Source of the DNA: Thermophagus sp052400625
GTDB lineage: Bacteria; Bacteroidota; Bacteroidia; Bacteroidales; Marinilabiliaceae
Length of the DNA: 64,000 nt
Assembly: GCA_052400625.1 (NCBI GenBank)
Contig: JBQTGH010000008.1
Strand: one strand, 5' to 3'
The notes under the pieces were generated by a model. It was given only the letters and a program-made list of their open reading frames with translations. It made no database searches and was not told the origin of the DNA. A program made the translations under genes and the position numbers. Below, one piece after another: positions 47,482 to 55,935 of the stretch (its first letter is position 1; every line of letters starts with the position of its first letter).

Positions 47482-49482
47482 TTAATTAATCATAACCTCA
47501 AACACAAAAGTTATCAGATATTGCTTTTCATTTTTTGTATAAACGAATCCTTCCCTAATAGTGAACTTATCTCCGGCTTTACATTTCCCGGGATATTGTC
47601 CGATAAAGAACTCAAAGCCGGAAGGAGAAAACTCGACAAATAATTTACTATCATTCTGACTTCCCCAACCAATTACATGTCCTTGACTATCGAACCAAAA
47701 TCCATAACCATTGGCTGTTGTAGAAAATTTAAGTGATCCGTCAGGTTCTACTGCAGCAAATGCAATTTTTCCTTCCTCAGGTTTATCTCCTGCATTCTTC
47801 AAATAATTTGCTATATCGAACGGCTGTATTACCAATGACCGTGCAACTTGGTTGATATCCTCATTATCATAAAGGTTAACGGTAGTACCTGAATAGGCCG
47901 AAGCATCCGCGTCAAAGGAAATATTATAAGTTAAAGTGAGATCTTCCGGAGATCCATCAGGATCAACATAGATATTCCCCAAGAGATTGGTATTAGTGAA
48001 CTTTATCTTGTATGGCCACTGGTCATCATTACTTTCTTTTTCATCCCAAGGATGAGCCTCATACGCGGAAGGGGCTCCCAAAACAACAAACCATAATCTT
48101 TCACATCCTTCAGGAACAGTAAAGTCTACCACTGCGTATGGATCTCTATTCATTTCACCATATATTCGCTGTCCATTTTCTAACAATGCAACATATCCAT
48201 ATCTCCAACCTGCCTTATCTACTGAGGCATCATTGTTATAATTTGTAGTAACATAAACTTCCCCTTCATCCGAATATTCACCCGGATCATTCTCAACAAG
48301 GGGTGATCCTGGCGACAAGCCAGTAAATGTAGTTGTAATAACAGTTCCTGGTGCGGGAACATTAAGGGGTATCACATTGTACCCTGTAGAGCCGGGACAA
48401 TGACTATATGCAACCTGATAGCTTTCGTCATCAAGCTGATACAACTTATAGGCGTGCTTTCCAATATAATTACTTCCATACGAGCGGATGGCATCAATAT
48501 CCCAGGTAACAAATCGGGTAGCGGCATCATACAGTTCGTCATTCAATTCATCAACTGTTAGCTGATTTATGCGCATGTAGGTCATTATTGGATCTTCCGG
48601 GCGAACTGCCTCTTTCCAAAGTTTGCCAATAACATCCACCCCATACTTATCCGCCCAGTAATAGTGGATCCAATAACTTGCATAACGCTGCCATTCATGA
48701 CATATATGTCTGTGATAATTTTCAGTGTAAACACCGAAGTTATAAGATTCGAACGCTTCGTCAGGATATGATTGATAAGCCTGCCATTGCGCGCACTGTT
48801 CCCAGAAAGTATTTCCTCCGTTTCCTCCAAAGCCATAACGAAACCCTCGTGAATAATTATTTTCTATTTCTCCTGCCCCTAATAAGTCGGCATAAACCTG
48901 ATACTGAAAGCTATGACCTATTTCATGCGCAATGGTTGATCCAACAGGGTTACAGGTATTTGGGCTTAACCACAAAGCACCAATAACATCATCGTATCCG
49001 GCACCCGTTGCATTCCATTCTTCCTGATAAAAAAGGAATATTAACAGTTTGTATTCATCAAGATGGGATTTTCCACCCCCAACTTCAGCAAACTTTAACA
49101 CATTAACATTCAAGTCAAAAAACTCTTCAGCCTTCTCCAATAAATCATCAATATCAACCCGATAGTTTTCGGGAACTTCAGATGAGTTAGGATCTTTATC
49201 ACCATACCCTTTCCCCCAGAACACGATAAAGTTTTCAGACTCTCTACTTCTCTGATAACACCAGGTACTGTTTGGGTCGTTAAAATCATCATTCCTTAGT
49301 TCCTGAGGGATGTACACCGCTTTACCTCCTTGCACTGAGTCTTTGTCTTCAAGGATGGCCTCCCCATTATCCTTGTTGACCAGTTCATTTTTATCGCCAC
49401 TACACCCTACTGTTGCCACAAAAGACATTACCAAAAAAATAGGAAGATATTCTATAAGCAAACGATAGATTATTTTTTTCAT
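47482..49482 (-). CDS. DUF6055-like HExxH metallopeptidase-type lipoprotein with C-terminal DUF4859
   Basis: 666 aa lipoprotein (SFVATVGCSGDKNE, Cys27). Residues about 60-330 form a zinc-peptidase-like domain with His186-Glu-x-x-His190 in STIAHEIGHSFQYQ and a candidate third ligand Glu228 in NTFWEQCAQWQAY; this resembles DUF6055. Residues about 385-530 look like a beta-sandwich (WFVVLGAPSAYEAHPWDEKE). The C-terminus (about 535-666) is a DUF4859 domain (GYGFWFDSQGHVIGWGSQ, FFIGQYPGKCKAGDKFTIRE). The next-upstream gene is made of two DUF4859 domains, so both proteins probably recognise the same ligand. A surface-anchored glycoprotein-directed peptidase is the simplest reading; activity is inferred. 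Confidence 0.75.
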   Translation of the reverse strand: MKKIIYRLLIEYLPIFLVMSFVATVGCSGDKNELVNKDNGEAILEDKDSVQGGKAVYIPQELRNDDFNDPNSTWCYQRSRESENFIVFWGKGYGDKDPNSSEVPENYRVDIDDLLEKAEEFFDLNVNVLKFAEVGGGKSHLDEYKLLIFLFYQEEWNATGAGYDDVIGALWLSPNTCNPVGSTIAHEIGHSFQYQVYADLLGAGEIENNYSRGFRYGFGGNGGNTFWEQCAQWQAYQSYPDEAFESYNFGVYTENYHRHICHEWQRYASYWIHYYWADKYGVDVIGKLWKEAVRPEDPIMTYMRINQLTVDELNDELYDAATRFVTWDIDAIRSYGSNYIGKHAYKLYQLDDESYQVAYSHCPGSTGYNVIPLNVPAPGTVITTTFTGLSPGSPLVENDPGEYSDEGEVYVTTNYNNDASVDKAGWRYGYVALLENGQRIYGEMNRDPYAVVDFTVPEGCERLWFVVLGAPSAYEAHPWDEKESNDDQWPYKIKFTNTNLLGNIYVDPDGSPEDLTLTYNISFDADASAYSGTTVNLYDNEDINQVARSLVIQPFDIANYLKNAGDKPEEGKIAFAAVEPDGSLKFSTTANGYGFWFDSQGHVIGWGSQNDSKLFVEFSPSGFEFFIGQYPGKCKAGDKFTIREGFVYTKNEKQYLITFVFEVMIN

Positions 49483-49533
49483 AGCGGGTAAAAAAACTTG
49501 ACAAAGATGAAAACATTCAAAGATTCATATATT

Positions 49534-49621
49534 GTGATCATCGCAGTGGGCTACTGCGATGATCACCTATGAAAAATGTCTTAAATTTCATTAAAAGAGA
49601 AACTGCTTCTCTTAAATGAAA
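49534..49621 (-). terminator. Two tandem hairpins between DUF4859 and DUF6055-like genes
   Basis: Perfect 14-bp stem: GTGATCATCGCAGT (49534-49547), loop GGGCT, exact complement (49553-49566). A second stem, TTTCATTAAAAGAGAA (49586-49601) with TTCTCTTAAATGAAA (49607-49621) and one bulge, starts 11 bp after the DUF4859 stop. Together they fill most of the 149-bp gap. No long T run follows; attenuation or mRNA 3'-end protection is likely. Confidence 0.7.
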
Positions 49622-49631
49622 CAATGAAGGT

Positions 49632-50630
49632 CTATTCTAAGGTGGCTGTAATGATGAACCGGATGAATTTCATTTCATCTGTTGTATCTCTAAAGCCAAA
49701 CCTAATTTTGAAGGTTTCACCTGCCGCTAACTCCGGAGCTCTTCCAATGTTCAAGATGCCGTCCTCTGTGTTGACTTCAGCGTACAATGAAAAGCCCTCT
49801 TCACCCCAGGCACAAACCTCTCCGTCAGCATTCAGCCAATACCCAGGAGGGTTGGCAGTATAATTGCTTGTGAAATCCCATTCACCGGTCTCGTTGTCGA
49901 TAACATACAATCGAATGGTTCCCCCTTCATTGCTGTCAAGATTGGCCAAAAATTCATCCACCGTGAGTCCTAAATTATATTGTATCACATCGGCATAATC
50001 ATATAAATTAACAGGCCCTGAAGCATAATCTCCTTCCGGAATATTAACATTTGTAATGATAAGCGAAGGATCGGTGGTCGCCACATTAAATGCAAACCGT
50101 ACATAATTGTCATAGTCGGCACCGTTCAATGCAAACCCCACGTTAAAGCTGAATGAATGACCGGCTTCAGCATTTTCATTGACATTCACCATCAATTGCT
50201 TTGATTCCTTGTTAAATTCCAAACTTGCAACAAAATCTTCACTTTCGGCTGTAATACCCCCGGCGGAATTATAATACCATCCGTTAGAACCTTTTGTTGG
50301 TTCAGATTTATCCCATTGTCCTTTGGCAACATTAATATTATAAAATACGATGCTACCATTGCTCAAACCATTAATAACTTCATCAACAGTCATCCCTATT
50401 TGTGCCTGAAATTTTTCAGAATAATCCGCCAGATTAACGATCTGCGGTTCAAACCTGCCAACTTCAAACTCCACGTCAAGGGTAATAGTGGCTTCAACAT
50501 CCACTTTCAGATAAGGGTTCTCATCTTCTCCATAGACATGCTTTCCTGTTGCATCTTCAATGCTGTCTTCACAGGAAAAAAACGAGAAGACTAAACAACC
50601 AATTAAAACTTTTAAAATATATTTTTTCAT
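49632..50630 (-). CDS. Tandem DUF4859 surface lipoprotein (glycan-binding candidate)
   Basis: 332 aa lipoprotein (LVFSFFSCEDSIED, Cys about 20). Two DUF4859 copies: about 58-190 (IVNLADYSEKFQAQIGMTVD, GWYYNSAGGITAESEDFVAS) and about 205-332 (PVNLYDYADVIQYNLGLTVD, GYWLNADGEVCAWGEEGFSL). No catalytic motif is visible. It follows SusD directly (44-bp gap), the classic position of a SusE/F-like surface glycan-binding protein. DUF4859 also ends the next gene product, so the domain may be the glycan-recognition module of this locus. The two copies differ clearly in sequence. Confidence 0.75.
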   Translation of the reverse strand: MKKYILKVLIGCLVFSFFSCEDSIEDATGKHVYGEDENPYLKVDVEATITLDVEFEVGRFEPQIVNLADYSEKFQAQIGMTVDEVINGLSNGSIVFYNINVAKGQWDKSEPTKGSNGWYYNSAGGITAESEDFVASLEFNKESKQLMVNVNENAEAGHSFSFNVGFALNGADYDNYVRFAFNVATTDPSLIITNVNIPEGDYASGPVNLYDYADVIQYNLGLTVDEFLANLDSNEGGTIRLYVIDNETGEWDFTSNYTANPPGYWLNADGEVCAWGEEGFSLYAEVNTEDGILNIGRAPELAAGETFKIRFGFRDTTDEMKFIRFIITATLE

Positions 50631-50674
50631 GCTAAGCTCTTTTTATTAAAAACAAAACTGACCGTTCAGTAAAA

Positions 50675-52342
50675 TCAATAACCCGGATTCTGCACTAGAT
50701 TAGGATTCCCGTCCATAAATGCTTTTGGAAGGGGAAAAATGTCACAATGATTATCCATTGGGTCGGTCTTAGCTTCTTTACAAAACCAGGATTTACCATT
50801 ATAAACATTCTGATTGGTTCCATTAATCCTAAAGCGAATTAAATCCTGACGACGATGATGTTCTGCAACAAATTCCCAAGCCAACTCATCTAATAATCCA
50901 CCCAGTTCAATGTCTTCTCCCCCCTCATGGGTTGTCACCCAAATATCCTCTTCTCCCATTTTTCCTTGGTTCTCACGATATCCATACTGATAAACGCTAC
51001 CCCCCTTCAGTTGCTCAACAGTGCGCACGGCTTTAGAAGGGTTGTTTTTAAATGCCCGCTGACGAACCTGAGTTACCAGATTGGCTGCATCCTGCTCTGT
51101 TTCACCTTTGTAGCCACCCAAACGAAGCAAGCACTCAGCTTTAATCATAAATGCATCAGCCAGGCGAAAGAAAGGAACATCATCATAGCTGGTTCCAAAA
51201 TCTCCGGACAAAATTTCGTATTTAATAAGCCGAGCCCCTTCAAAAGGATAACATCCGGGATTATCAATACTATGCAGCTCTTTTGTATAGACTAAAGGCT
51301 CTCCGTCAACTGTAATAGGATTTCCACTTTGTTCATACTGTTGTCCGATGGTCCAACAGGCTTCAAATCTGCCATCATCTTCATCATAAGTATCAAGGAA
51401 TTGAGGTAATACGGTACTACCTCCTGTTGCCCAACCATTGAAATTCCAGACAGCCCTTCCTGCGGTATGTATCCATTTATTGGCATAATAGTTCCCTCCG
51501 GCGTATTTCTCTTCAAAAGGAATCCCGAAGATGATTTCCGGGCAGGTGGATATATCCTCCTTAAAATTGTCGGAATAATTAGCCGCTAATGAAAATTTTC
51601 CACTACTTATTATTTCATTGATCTCGTCAATGGCCTTTCCATAATATGAATTATCCGAATGGTCATTAAACCAGGCATTATGATTCAAGTACATTTTAGC
51701 CAGTATCATATTAACGGTATAATCGTTAATTTGTCCCATGCCATTATTTTCACCACACTTACCTTTTATGTCATTCAATTCACTGATAATAAAATCCCAT
51801 GTATCCTGAGGATCTGCTTGTTTGGGCAGCCATCCATCCGGATGATAATAGGTCGTATCCAAGGGGATATTACGGAATAAATCGAACAGAATATAATAAT
51901 AGAGAGCTCGGTAACCCCTTAATTGGGCAACAGCAGCCCCAGAAGATTGAACGGCATCATCAGCCAGTAACTTATTACATGAATTAATACCGGCATAGGC
52001 ATAGTTCCACTCTGTCCAGTAATGTCCAATTTGAGGGTGAAATTCATGTTTATGCATGGATACATAAAGATCGCCCCATCCAATGCCTATCCGATAGGGC
52101 GTACACCATAGATCGGAAGATTCTGCCTGAATATCGCAATAGCCATTCCATCCCCAATAAACGCTACGCAAATTGCTGTACACCGGTGCAAACATACTTG
52201 CTGCATCTTTTTCGGAGAATTCATACTTTTCGGCAGCAATAGTATCATAAATGGTCTCTTCCAGATCAGTGCAACGGCTGAATAAAAGAGCTTGTAGTCC
52301 TAAAACTATCAACCACACAAATTTATTTATAGTCATTTTCAT
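50675..52342 (-). CDS. SusD-family lipoprotein (PUL2)
   Basis: 555 aa lipoprotein (LGLQALLFSRCTDLEE, Cys about 25). Family blocks: NYAYAGINSCNKLLADD, AQLRGYRALYYYILFDLFRN (TPR-like helices binding SusC), FRLADAFMIKAECLLRLGGY and LLDELAWEFVAEHHRRQDLIRF near the C-terminus. It is rich in Trp and Tyr in its first 120 residues (VYWGWNGYCDIQAESSDLW), typical of a surface carbohydrate site. It lies 19 bp after its SusC, so both are co-translated. The ligand is inferred from the PUL2 enzymes (arabinose/galactose-containing glycan). Confidence 0.95.
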   Translation of the reverse strand: MKMTINKFVWLIVLGLQALLFSRCTDLEETIYDTIAAEKYEFSEKDAASMFAPVYSNLRSVYWGWNGYCDIQAESSDLWCTPYRIGIGWGDLYVSMHKHEFHPQIGHYWTEWNYAYAGINSCNKLLADDAVQSSGAAVAQLRGYRALYYYILFDLFRNIPLDTTYYHPDGWLPKQADPQDTWDFIISELNDIKGKCGENNGMGQINDYTVNMILAKMYLNHNAWFNDHSDNSYYGKAIDEINEIISSGKFSLAANYSDNFKEDISTCPEIIFGIPFEEKYAGGNYYANKWIHTAGRAVWNFNGWATGGSTVLPQFLDTYDEDDGRFEACWTIGQQYEQSGNPITVDGEPLVYTKELHSIDNPGCYPFEGARLIKYEILSGDFGTSYDDVPFFRLADAFMIKAECLLRLGGYKGETEQDAANLVTQVRQRAFKNNPSKAVRTVEQLKGGSVYQYGYRENQGKMGEEDIWVTTHEGGEDIELGGLLDELAWEFVAEHHRRQDLIRFRINGTNQNVYNGKSWFCKEAKTDPMDNHCDIFPLPKAFMDGNPNLVQNPGY

Positions 52343-52360
52343 AAGTACAAATTTTAAAGT

Positions 52361-55300
52361 TTAGAATGTGATATTTACCCCAAACGTAAAGGAACGAATA
52401 ACAGGATATTTATCTCTCCAATCGATCCCCATTGACCGAACATTATTATTAGAAAGTTCAGGATCCAAACCGTCATACCCAGTAATACAGATCAGGTTAT
52501 CTCCAGAAACATAAGCACGTATTTTTTTAACCATACTGTTTTGTTGCAATGGGACTGTATATCCTAAGGTTAAATTTGTGAGTTTAACAAAATCACCATC
52601 TTCGAGATAATAACTAACGATAGTCTGTTTCTGTGAAGATGACAAAGTATATTCTCCTCCATAAGGTGGATTTTGAACCGAACTCAAACGATTGTAAGCA
52701 ATGGAATTATTTTCATAAAATGCACGAGGCTCATTTAAAATCTTAAATCCCAGCTGGCTGGTCATCTGAAAACTTAAATCAAAGTTTTTATAACGGAAAG
52801 AATTGCTCCAACCTAAATTTATATCAGGAATCCCGTTCCCCAGATACTGACGATAATCATCATTGTTCAGCATATTATCGGTAAACTCCTCTGCCTCGCC
52901 TGTTGCTGGATTTTCTATCAGCCAAAGTCCATTTTCGGAAACACCAACAGACTTCAATCCAAAAAAGTTACCAAGCTCCTCGCCCACCTCAAGACGTTGA
53001 GTTGGGATGGAGATCGGTTCACCCAACCAGGCATCATCCTGCTCATTGGCAGTTTCATACAAATCATTTGACAGGCTCAACAATTTATTGGCATTGTGAG
53101 AAGCCGTCAAGGTGGTATTCCATTCAAAATTTGCTGACTTCACAGGAACCGCATTAATAGCTATTTCGATTCCTCGGTTTCGCATTTCACCAACATTAGC
53201 CAATGTTTGGGAATACAAATTGGGAGGCGTAGGCACATCAAACCACCACAACATGTCTGATGTTTCTTTATTGTAGACATCAATGGCCCCACCCAGTCGA
53301 TCATCCAACACACTAAAATCCAAGCCAATATTAATTTCTTTAGATTTTTCCCATTTCAAATCGGGGTTTGGATTGGAGGATACTTCTAACCCTGGTTTCC
53401 ACTCTCCATCTTCATAATAATAGGAACTTCCAAGAGAATACCGAGTCAAAGAAAGGTAGGATGAATTGGGAATAACCCCGGTAACACCATAACCAGCACG
53501 TAATTTCAGATTCTCCAGCCAGCTTATATTACTCATGAAGTTTTCATTGCTGATGGTCCAACCTAATGACGCTGAAGGGAAATCACCCCACTTATGGTTC
53601 TCTCCAAACTTGGATGATCCTTCCCGACGAATACTAAGTAATGCATTATATTTGTTGGCATAACCATAACTTATCCGACCAAAAAAACCAATTAGCTTAT
53701 TATCATTCTTATAGCTTCCCATTCCTGCTTTTCCTTCTTTCAAAGCTCCACCTACCGATAAGTTATTATATAGGAAAAAGTCAGTTTGGAAATCATAATT
53801 ATTGGCATTAAAACCCTGATTAATTTCATATTGGTAACTATACCCAATCAATGCATTCAATCGATGATTGTTGATAGTTTTATTGTATTTGGATGTTAAC
53901 TCAAGGTTGTCTGTTTTACTGTCAGATTGAGAATGATAAGCATACCCTGTATGGTTATCCATTTTTTGACTATAATAATTGGAAGTATAATATCCTTTAT
54001 CGTGTGAATTAGACCGACGTGTCGCAAGCATTAAATTTGTTTCCCAATCATCAATTGGTTTAAATGTAATGTTCCCCGTTACTCTAGTCCATTCAGACTC
54101 ATAGGTTCCTTGCCGTTCTTTGATCATTCCAACCGGATTATAATAATAATTCACTTGGAAATTTTCGTAATAAGTACCGTCTTCATTCCAAATAGGCTCG
54201 GTAGGATTATGAATAATGGCTTGCCGGTAAATATTTGAAGCGCCATTATCACCGGCATTGGTAGCACTATTTTCATGGATACCTTTCACTAAATTCAGAT
54301 TCACTTTCAACATATCATTCAGCATCCAATGAGAAATGTCAAAACTCATTTTCATCTCTTCATTATAAGTATCGATAATTACCCCCTCTTCCTTTCGGTA
54401 ATTAAAGTTTCCTGAATAAGTTGTTTTTTCTGTACCACCTGAAATAAAGAAATCATGATTGTGAGTAAAGGCATTTTGGCTAATGGCCTCTAGCCAATCG
54501 GTATCGTACCCTTTATCCGTAAAATCGGTTAATCCCTGACGTATCTCATTTGTTCCCATAAAGTCGAGTGTTTTGCCAAATTGGGATACCGACATGTAAC
54601 CGGAATATCCGGAACGAGTACCTGTATCACGCTTTCCAGATTTAGTGGTAATAAGAATTACCCCATTTGCTCCACGGGTACCATAAATGGCCGCTGCTGA
54701 TGCATCCTTCAAAACATCAATAGAAGCAATATTTTCAGGAGGGACAGTCCCCAAACCTCCTTCAACCCCATCAATTAAAATCAGAGGATTGGAACTTCCT
54801 TCCAATGAAATAACCCCTCTCAACCGAATCGTTGATTGAGCATTTGGATCCCCGGTTCCTTTAGAAATGGTTAAACCTGCGATTTTCCCTTTCACCAATT
54901 CAGCAGCATCCTGAATTTTTCCTTGGATAAAATCTTCAGATTTCACGCTCGCAACAGCACTAGTCACATCTCCTTTACGCTGAGTCCCGTAACCGATCAC
55001 GACAACCTCATCCAACCCAACCACATCAGGCTCCAACGATACATCCAACAGTATTTGCGTTCCAACAACAACCTCCAAGGTTTTCATTCCAACAAAAGAA
55101 TAAACCAACACGACCTCATCAGATGATACCTCAATAGAATAATTTCCATCCATATCGGTAATTGTACCAAAGGTGGATCCTTTTACCTGAATAGTAGCAC
55201 CGGGAATGGGATCTCCATTTTCATCTGTTACTATCCCTGTAACAGTTTTCTCATTCTGCTGAAAGATGAAATTTGTTTCTGTAGCGCCTCTAACACTTCC

Positions 55301-55462
55301 TTCTCCATTTCCATCAGGTAAATTCCTATCCGGATAGTTGTCTGCAAAAATGTGAACAGATCCTGCCACTAAAAGCAACAGAGAAATCTTCACAATTTTT
55401 AAGGATCGAATCACAACATAAGACCTCTGTCCAATGCTATAACATTCTTTTTTTCTTTTCAT
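52361..55462 (-). CDS. SusC-family TonB-dependent transporter (PUL2)
   Basis: Start taken at the ATG at 55462 rather than the TTG two codons upstream; about 1033 aa. The signal segment (VKISLLLLVAGSVHIFADN) is unusually far from the N-terminus, after about 25 charged residues. A linker leads to a carboxypeptidase-D regulatory-like domain (VTGIVTDENGDPIPGATIQV), a plug (LDEVVVIGYGTQRKGDVTSA, ASIDVLKDASAAAIYGTRGA) and a long barrel ending in VIRSFTFGVNITF. It imports oligosaccharides with the SusD at 50675-52342. It is the first structural gene of PUL2, with a 466-bp upstream region carrying candidate regulator sites. Confidence 0.96.
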   Translation of the reverse strand: MKRKKECYSIGQRSYVVIRSLKIVKISLLLLVAGSVHIFADNYPDRNLPDGNGEGSVRGATETNFIFQQNEKTVTGIVTDENGDPIPGATIQVKGSTFGTITDMDGNYSIEVSSDEVVLVYSFVGMKTLEVVVGTQILLDVSLEPDVVGLDEVVVIGYGTQRKGDVTSAVASVKSEDFIQGKIQDAAELVKGKIAGLTISKGTGDPNAQSTIRLRGVISLEGSSNPLILIDGVEGGLGTVPPENIASIDVLKDASAAAIYGTRGANGVILITTKSGKRDTGTRSGYSGYMSVSQFGKTLDFMGTNEIRQGLTDFTDKGYDTDWLEAISQNAFTHNHDFFISGGTEKTTYSGNFNYRKEEGVIIDTYNEEMKMSFDISHWMLNDMLKVNLNLVKGIHENSATNAGDNGASNIYRQAIIHNPTEPIWNEDGTYYENFQVNYYYNPVGMIKERQGTYESEWTRVTGNITFKPIDDWETNLMLATRRSNSHDKGYYTSNYYSQKMDNHTGYAYHSQSDSKTDNLELTSKYNKTINNHRLNALIGYSYQYEINQGFNANNYDFQTDFFLYNNLSVGGALKEGKAGMGSYKNDNKLIGFFGRISYGYANKYNALLSIRREGSSKFGENHKWGDFPSASLGWTISNENFMSNISWLENLKLRAGYGVTGVIPNSSYLSLTRYSLGSSYYYEDGEWKPGLEVSSNPNPDLKWEKSKEINIGLDFSVLDDRLGGAIDVYNKETSDMLWWFDVPTPPNLYSQTLANVGEMRNRGIEIAINAVPVKSANFEWNTTLTASHNANKLLSLSNDLYETANEQDDAWLGEPISIPTQRLEVGEELGNFFGLKSVGVSENGLWLIENPATGEAEEFTDNMLNNDDYRQYLGNGIPDINLGWSNSFRYKNFDLSFQMTSQLGFKILNEPRAFYENNSIAYNRLSSVQNPPYGGEYTLSSSQKQTIVSYYLEDGDFVKLTNLTLGYTVPLQQNSMVKKIRAYVSGDNLICITGYDGLDPELSNNNVRSMGIDWRDKYPVIRSFTFGVNITF

Positions 55463-55935
55463 AGACAAAAATTTTTTATTTAAACTTTGTGCAGGCTTGT
55501 AAACAGACCCTTATTTTTTTCTCCCTCCAAAGGTGTGCTTTCTAATAGAATTGAGCTTTCAGGAATGTGTAAAAGACTTTCACAAATGTGTAAAAATAGG
55601 TGTATAAACGCTAAAAAACACTAACAACAACCTATCCTGCAAGGCTTTACACAACTACACAATTGTTAATATATTTTTGAGAAAGAAATAAAATTTGAGA
55701 AATCCTAAAGCTTTTTTTCGGATCAATAATTAGGTTTTTTCAAGAAGAAGTGAGAAGAAAATCGTAAACAGAATTATTATTTGGAGAATTAATTTACCCG
55801 CACAGAAATCTACCAAGTCTGTTTCTTAATCTTAGAAAGGCGACCAAGACCAATAACGGAATTAAGCCAAATTGTCCATTTCTTAAGACTACATATGGGC
55901 AGGCAAAGATCCTTTGTCCCAGATCTTATCAGCTA
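55463..55935. promoter_or_regulatory. PUL2 upstream control region with 21-bp-spaced direct repeats
   Basis: 473 bp between the HTCS2 stop and the susC start, no gene. AATGTGTAAAA occurs at 55564-55574 and again at 55585-55595, exactly 21 bp (two helical turns) apart, and its inverted core TTTACACA at 55646-55653. This is a plausible operator for the AraC-type output domain of HTCS2, about 105-130 bp upstream of susC. Near 55901-55918 CAAAG/CTTTG forms a weak hairpin just after the HTCS2 stop. No TAnnTTTG box is evident. Confidence 0.5.

Noticed and set aside
47331..49547. Shared TTGTGATCATC at 47331 region and 49533 region as a regulatory site pair
   Set aside because: TGATCA is a common palindrome and the flanks do not match; chance is likely.
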